From assembly GCF_020618415.1 (NCBI RefSeq), contig NZ_CP085344.1:3247001-3311000 (forward strand): DNA of 64,000 bases, written 5' to 3'. A model generated the notes under the pieces. The model saw only the letters and a program-made list of their open reading frames with translations, ran no database searches and was not told the origin of the DNA. This document shows positions 60,097 through 64,000 of the stretch, piece after piece. How positions within the stretch are numbered: the first letter of the stretch is position 1; each line of letters starts with the position of its first letter. A program made the position numbers and the translations under genes. Source of the stretch: Cupriavidus sp. MP-37. GTDB taxonomy: Bacteria; Pseudomonadota; Gammaproteobacteria; Burkholderiales; Burkholderiaceae.

Positions 60097-60705
60097 ATGC
60101 CGCAGACACCTCCCAAGTTTGTCATCCTGGACCGCGACGGGGTGGTCAACCTCGACAGCGACCAGTTCATCAAGACCCCCGATGAATGGGTGCCGATCGA
60201 CGGCAGCCTGGAAGCCATCGCCGCGCTGAACCAGGCGGGCTACCGCGTGGTCATCGCCAGCAACCAGTCCGGCATCGGCCGCGGCCTGTTCGAGATGAGC
60301 GCGCTCAACGCCATGCACGAGAAGATGCACACCGCGCTGGCACGGCTGGGCGGGCGTGTCGAGGCAGTGTTCTTCTGCCCCCATACCGCCGCCGACGGCT
60401 GCGACTGCCGCAAGCCGCGCTCGGGCATGCTGGAACAGATCAGCGAGCGCTTCGGCATCGAGCTGCGCGGCGTGCCGATCGTCGGCGATTCGCTGCGCGA
60501 CCTCGAGGCCGGCGTGGCGGTCGGCTGCGCGCCGCACCTGGTGCGCAGCGGCAAGGGCCAGAAAACGCTCGACAAGGGCGGGCTGCCGCCCGGCACGCAG
60601 GTGCACGACGACCTGCGCGCCTTTGCCCGCTGGCTCACCGGCAACGACGGCGGCCAGCGGCAACCGGCCCAGAGCGCCCAGAGCGGCCATGGCGCCGCCG
60701 GCTGA
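60097..60705 (+). CDS. gmhB: D-glycero-beta-D-manno-heptose-1,7-bisphosphate 7-phosphatase
   Basis: HAD phosphatase that makes the heptose-1-phosphate precursor of LPS core heptose. The 202 residues fit GmhB. The nucleophile Asp is in FVILDRDGVVNLDSDQF (motif I), the Thr/Ser motif is IASNQSGIGRG, and the zinc-binding CPHTAADGCDCRKPRSGML and motif IV GDSLRDLEAG are present. It supplies heptose for waaF (19.3 kb). It starts 38 bases after glyS. Confidence 0.96.
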   Translation: MPQTPPKFVILDRDGVVNLDSDQFIKTPDEWVPIDGSLEAIAALNQAGYRVVIASNQSGIGRGLFEMSALNAMHEKMHTALARLGGRVEAVFFCPHTAADGCDCRKPRSGMLEQISERFGIELRGVPIVGDSLRDLEAGVAVGCAPHLVRSGKGQKTLDKGGLPPGTQVHDDLRAFARWLTGNDGGQRQPAQSAQSGHGAAG

Positions 60706-60754
60706 ACAAGCCTGCGCCGACCGTCCGCACCCATTTTCCACTTGCGCCCCCCGC

Positions 60755-61519
60755 ATGACGTTCCTCCGTTCCCTGTTGTTCGCGCTGTACCTGCTGGTGC
60801 TGACGCCGCCCTACGCCTGCGCCTGCTTCCTGGTGTTCCCGTTCATGAATGCCGACCAGCGCTTCCGCTTCGTGCGTGGCTGGCCGCGGATGGTGATCGC
60901 CGCGGCGCGCGCCATCTGCGGCATCCAGTACCGCATCGAGGGCCATGAGCACATGGACGGCATGCTGGACAAGCCGGTGGTGCTGCTGTCCAAGCACCAG
61001 TCGGCCTGGGAAACCGTGGCCTACGTCGCGCTGATGCCCAAGCCGCTGTGCTTCGTGTTCAAGCGCGAGCTGCTGCTGGTGCCGTTCTTCGGCTGGGCGC
61101 TGGGCATGCTGAAGATGGTCCATATCAACCGCAAGGAAGGCACGCGCGCGTTCGCCTCGGCCGTGCGCCAGGGCCGCGAGCGGCTGAGCGAAGGCGCCTG
61201 GATCATCATGTTCCCGGAAGGCACGCGCACGCCCTCGGGCCTGGAAAAGCCGCGCTACAAGAGCGGCGGCGCGCGCCTGGCGGTGGAAACCGGCGCCTGG
61301 GTGCTGCCGATGGCGGTCAACTCGGGCCGGGTCTGGCCGCGCAATGCCTTCATGAAGTATCCGGGCATGGTGACGATCTCGGTCGGCCCCCCGATCGCGT
61401 CGGCCAACAAGACCGCCGACCAGCTCAACCAGGAAGTGGCCGACTGGATCGAGCGCGACATGCGCCGCATCGACCCGGAAAGCTACCGGGCCGCGCAGCG
61501 CAGCGAGTCGGCCGCATGA
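60755..61519 (+). CDS. plsC: 1-acyl-sn-glycerol-3-phosphate acyltransferase
   Basis: Inner-membrane acyltransferase that makes phosphatidic acid. The 254 residues fit. An N-terminal hydrophobic segment precedes the catalytic motif SKHQSAWETVA, in which the His-x4-acid position carries Glu in place of the usual Asp, and the FPEGTRTPSG and substrate-binding motifs follow. Its stop overlaps the next start (ATGA). Confidence 0.94.
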   Translation: MTFLRSLLFALYLLVLTPPYACACFLVFPFMNADQRFRFVRGWPRMVIAAARAICGIQYRIEGHEHMDGMLDKPVVLLSKHQSAWETVAYVALMPKPLCFVFKRELLLVPFFGWALGMLKMVHINRKEGTRAFASAVRQGRERLSEGAWIIMFPEGTRTPSGLEKPRYKSGGARLAVETGAWVLPMAVNSGRVWPRNAFMKYPGMVTISVGPPIASANKTADQLNQEVADWIERDMRRIDPESYRAAQRSESAA

Positions 61520-62388
61520 AGCTGCTGCGACCCGCTGCGGAAGCCGACGGCGCGCAGCTGGAGCTGCCGCTGGCGGAACCCGCCCACGCGCCGCAGCCGG
61601 CGGTGCCGCTGGCGCCGGAGCCGCTGCATCCGCAGCAACAAGCGCCCGCCTGGCCGGTGCCGCAGCCCAATGCGCGCCTGCTGCAGATCGGCGAGCGGCC
61701 GCTGCACTACACCCTCAAGCGCTCCGCGCGCCGCACCATCGGCTTTACCATCGACGACCGCGGCCTGTCGATCACGGCGCCGCGCTGGGTCACGCTGGCC
61801 GATATCGAGGCGGCGATCCTGGAAAAGCAGCGCTGGATCTTCAACAAGCTGGGCGAGTGGCGCCACCGCGAAGCGCGCCGCATCCTGCCGACGGTCCAGT
61901 GGCGCGAGGGCGCGGCCCTGCCCTTCCTCGGCCAGCCGCTGACGCTGGCGCTGGAGTCGCCGATCGGCGCGCTGCTGTTCGATGCCGACCGCCGCGTGCT
62001 GCACCTGGCGCTGCCGGCCCATGCCGACGAGCAGCAGATCAAGGACCGCGTGCAGGGCTGGCTGCAGCAGCAGGCGCGCCGCTTGCTGGCCGAGCGGCTG
62101 GACCTCTATGCCAGCAAGCTCGGCGTGCGCCACACCGGCTTCGCGCTGACCTCGGCCGCCACGCGCTGGGGCAGTTGCACCGCTGACGGCAAGATCCGGC
62201 TGAACTGGCGCCTGATGCATTTCCCGCTGTCGATGATCGACTATGTCGCCGCGCATGAACTGGCGCACCTGAAGGAAATGAACCACGGCCCGCGCTTCTG
62301 GGAAACCGTCGAGTCGATCTTTCCGGAGTTCCGCGACGCCCGCGCGCAATTGCGCGCCCATCCGCCCGAGCTGCTGCCGACATTCTGA
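61516..62388 (+). CDS. M48-type metallopeptidase (YgjP/SprT-like, DUF45)
   Basis: A 290-residue cytoplasmic metalloprotein of the YgjP/DUF45 family. The C-terminal domain has [18 protein letters not shown] (HExxH plus third His) after the conserved [19 protein letters not shown]. The N-terminal 60 residues are Pro/Ala-rich and poorly conserved. The function is not established. Start coupled to plsC by ATGA. Confidence 0.92.
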   Translation: MKLLRPAAEADGAQLELPLAEPAHAPQPAVPLAPEPLHPQQQAPAWPVPQPNARLLQIGERPLHYTLKRSARRTIGFTIDDRGLSITAPRWVTLADIEAAILEKQRWIFNKLGEWRHREARRILPTVQWREGAALPFLGQPLTLALESPIGALLFDADRRVLHLALPAHADEQQIKDRVQGWLQQQARRLLAERLDLYASKLGVRHTGFALTSAATRWGSCTADGKIRLNWRLMHFPLSMIDYVAAHELAHLKEMNHGPRFWETVESIFPEFRDARAQLRAHPPELLPTF

Positions 62389-62471
62389 GGGCCGGGAGCG
62401 GGCCCGGTGGGTTTCGGCCAAAGGCACTAAAATGGCGCCTTCCAATACCGATAACAGTTGAAGGCCCTCCC

Positions 62472-62879
62472 ATGCGACTCCTCCACACCATGCTGCGCGT
62501 CGGCGACATGCAGCGCTCCATCGATTTCTACACCCGCGTGCTCGGCATGCAGCTGCTGCGCGAGAGCGACAACCCCGAGTACAAGTACCGCCTCGCCTTC
62601 GTCGGCTATGGCCCCGAGAGCGAGACCGCGGTGCTGGAACTGACCTACAACTACGGCGTCGACAGCTACGACCTGGGCACTGCCTACGGCCATATCGCGC
62701 TGGAAACCGACGACGCCGCGGCCGCCTGCGAACGCATCCGCGCCGCCGGCGGCAAGGTCACGCGCGAAGCCGGCCCGGTCAAGGGCGGCACCACCGTGAT
62801 CGCCTTTGTCGAGGACCCGGACGGCTACAAGATCGAGCTGATCGAGCGCCATTCCACCCGCGACGCCAGCCGTCCCTGA
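62472..62879 (+). CDS. gloA: Lactoylglutathione lyase (glyoxalase I)
   Basis: Converts the methylglyoxal-glutathione hemithioacetal to S-lactoylglutathione. The 135 residues match Glo[27 protein letters not shown] supplies the first metal His, GHIALETDD the second metal His, and [12 protein letters not shown] the last Glu. The preceding gap has a TAAAAT at about 62427, a possible -10. EamA follows after 11 bases. Confidence 0.97.
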   Translation: MRLLHTMLRVGDMQRSIDFYTRVLGMQLLRESDNPEYKYRLAFVGYGPESETAVLELTYNYGVDSYDLGTAYGHIALETDDAAAACERIRAAGGKVTREAGPVKGGTTVIAFVEDPDGYKIELIERHSTRDASRP

Positions 62880-62890
62880 GCGCCCGCACC

Positions 62891-63796
62891 GTGAGCACGC
62901 AAGGCGCGGCGCGCCAGCCGCTCGACGGCATCGCGGTGGGCCTGATGGTGGTGCTGTGCGCCGCCTGGGGGCTGCAGCAGGTGGTGATCAAGGTCACCGC
63001 GCCGCTGATGGGCGCGGTGCTGCAGGCCGGCGTGCGCTCGGCGGTGGCGGCGCTGCTGGTGTTCGGCTTTGCGGCGTGGCGCGGCACCGCGCTGTGGCGG
63101 CGCGACGGCACGCTGAACGCCGGCCTGCTGGCCGGACTGCTGTTCGGCGCGGAATTCTTCTGCATCTTTGTCGGCCTGGGCCACACCACGGCGTCGCGCA
63201 TGGCGGTGTTCCTGTACACCGCGCCGATCTTCACCGCGCTGGGACTGCATGTCGCGGTGCCGGGCGAGCGCCTGCGCACCGGGCAGTGGCTGGGCGTGGC
63301 GCTGGCGTTCGCGGGCATGGCGCTGGCCTTTGCCGATGGCATCGCCGCGCCGTCGGCGCAGGGCAGCACGCTGCTGGGCGATGCGCTCGGCATCCTCGCC
63401 GGCGCGCTGTGGGCCGCCACCACCGTGGTGGTGCGCGCCAGCCCGCTGGCCAGTGCGCCGGCCAGCAAGACGCTGCTGTACCAGCTGGCGGTGTCCGCGG
63501 TGATGCTGCTGGCGCTGGCGGTGGCCGGAGGCCAGACCATGACGGTGCAGCTCGACGGCGTGGTGCTGGCGAGCCTGTTCTACCAGTCGGTGCTGATTGC
63601 CTTTGCCAGCTACCTGACCTGGTTCTGGCTGCTGCAGCGCTACCTGGCGTCGCGGCTGTCGGTGTTTTCCTTCCTGACGCCGCTGTTCGGGGTCGCCTTC
63701 GGCGTAGTGCTGATGCACGACGCCGTGGGTCCGCGCTTTGCGGTGGCGGCGGTGCTGGTGCTGGCGGGGATCGTGCTGGTGAATCGGCGGGCGTGA
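62891..63796 (+). CDS. EamA family DMT transporter
   Basis: A 301-residue drug/metabolite transporter with ten predicted spans, two EamA repeats. It starts at GTG (62891; MSTQGAARQPLDGIAVG). Signature segments are VLCAAWGLQQVVIKV at the N terminus, FIVGLGHTTASRMAVFLYT-type GLGHTTASRMAVFLYTAPIF in repeat 1 and LTWFWLLQRYLASRLSVFSFL in repeat 2. The substrate is unknown. It lies 11 bases after gloA and is followed by repeat family A. Confidence 0.9.
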   Translation: MSTQGAARQPLDGIAVGLMVVLCAAWGLQQVVIKVTAPLMGAVLQAGVRSAVAALLVFGFAAWRGTALWRRDGTLNAGLLAGLLFGAEFFCIFVGLGHTTASRMAVFLYTAPIFTALGLHVAVPGERLRTGQWLGVALAFAGMALAFADGIAAPSAQGSTLLGDALGILAGALWAATTVVVRASPLASAPASKTLLYQLAVSAVMLLALAVAGGQTMTVQLDGVVLASLFYQSVLIAFASYLTWFWLLQRYLASRLSVFSFLTPLFGVAFGVVLMHDAVGPRFAVAAVLVLAGIVLVNRRA

Positions 63797-63856
63797 AGGG
63801 CGCCACGGTTCGGGTTGAAACCCGTTGGCCTTGCTTCGTGTGGCACGTTGCTAGCC

Positions 63857-63902
63857 CACCCCTCACCCCGGCCCTCTCCCCATGAGGGGAGAGGGGGAAC
63901 AC
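63857..63902. repeat. Palindromic repeat family A, single copy (A5)
   Basis: One full copy of the family A element (CCCTCACCCC then a CTCTCCCC-AT-GAGGGGAGAG core). It resembles A4 (5817-5862) most closely. It lies 60 bases past the EamA gene and unlike the other copies has no facing partner within the window. Confidence 0.75.
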
Positions 63903-63969
63903 CTTGCTCAGGCGAGTTCGGGCGGCTTGGGCGCACCCAAACCAGTGCCGCCTGGCCGGCGTCCCAGAT

Positions 63970-64000
63970 TTAGCGGCGTGCCTCGAACGAGAACATGCCC
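63970..64000 (-). CDS. Possible 3' end of a minus-strand gene
   Basis: The minus strand reads into the window with an open frame that ends in TAA at 63970-63972, encoding a tail FSFEARR. Thirty bases are too few to name it, and this could be chance. Confidence 0.3.
   Translation of the reverse strand, partial: GMFSFEARR

Noticed and set aside
58120..60109. Long minus-strand open frame over glyS
   Set aside because: Antisense shadow, no motif, and glyS has full family signatures.

Overview
The window is GC-rich, densely coded chromosomal DNA that looks like a betaproteobacterium of the Burkholderiaceae, most likely Cupriavidus (the Ralstonia/C. necator group). The evidence is codon usage, the recA-recX-sucCD and pgk-pyk-fba-pur gene order, the miaB-phoH-ybeY-corC-lnt-glyQS block, a Bug-type solute receptor, and a TctE-like sensor kinase. 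It is core chromosome: I see no prophage, insertion sequence, plasmid or CRISPR genes. About 55 protein genes and one tRNA gene are supported. || Layout: 1-2.7 kb holds the end of a PBP4-type carboxypeptidase (dacB) and azlCD. 2.9-10.8 kb is a long minus-strand run, pgk-pyk-fba-purC-purE-purK-tsaC (lower glycolysis, purine synthesis, tRNA t6A). 11.2-14.6 kb holds two tandem paralogous LuxR-type HTH regulators and a Bug receptor. 14.8-17.8 kb is a large SNF2-family ATPase. 18.0-25.0 kb holds ilvE, a zf-CHCC protein, waaF, an NTF2-like protein, a YheT-type hydrolase, an unknown protein, a BepA-like M48 protease and moaC. 25.2-26.2 kb holds two small exported proteins. 26.2-28.7 kb is a PglL-type O-oligosaccharyltransferase next to the type IV pilin gene pilA, which has a sigma-54 promoter and an intrinsic terminator. 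28.9-34.5 kb is minus strand: recA-recX-DUF2889-sucC-sucD-terC. 34.8-39.3 kb holds an OmpR/TctE two-component pair, a DUF4212 symporter small subunit and a ProP-like MFS transporter. 39.5 kb is tRNA-Met(CAT). 39.7-42.6 kb holds an endopeptidase and L,D-transpeptidase (MepK/LdtD-like) and a NarL-type regulator. 42.8-49.9 kb holds a CoA-transferase, a Usp, SrkA-like kinase, RhlE helicase, a ClC channel and a small exported protein. 50.0-55.8 kb is miaB-phoH-ybeY-corC-lnt. 56.3-63.8 kb is glyQ-(exported protein)-glyS-gmhB-plsC-M48-gloA-EamA. || Points that stand out: (1) Between lnt and glyQ, a sequence matching the recA LexA box at 18 of 20 positions lies upstream of two back-to-back hairpins and a 30-codon ORF for a single-span hydrophobic peptide on the minus strand. 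This architecture resembles the SOS-controlled TisB toxin and is the best candidate here for an undescribed system. (2) The DUF4212 small subunit is translationally coupled to a sensor kinase, but its usual symporter partner is missing and an MFS transporter follows instead. (3) Two families of palindromic repeats occur as inverted pairs at operon junctions. (4) An unknown exported protein is wedged between glyQ and glyS. || Frame choices and family calls come from reading motifs and translations directly; no database search was run.
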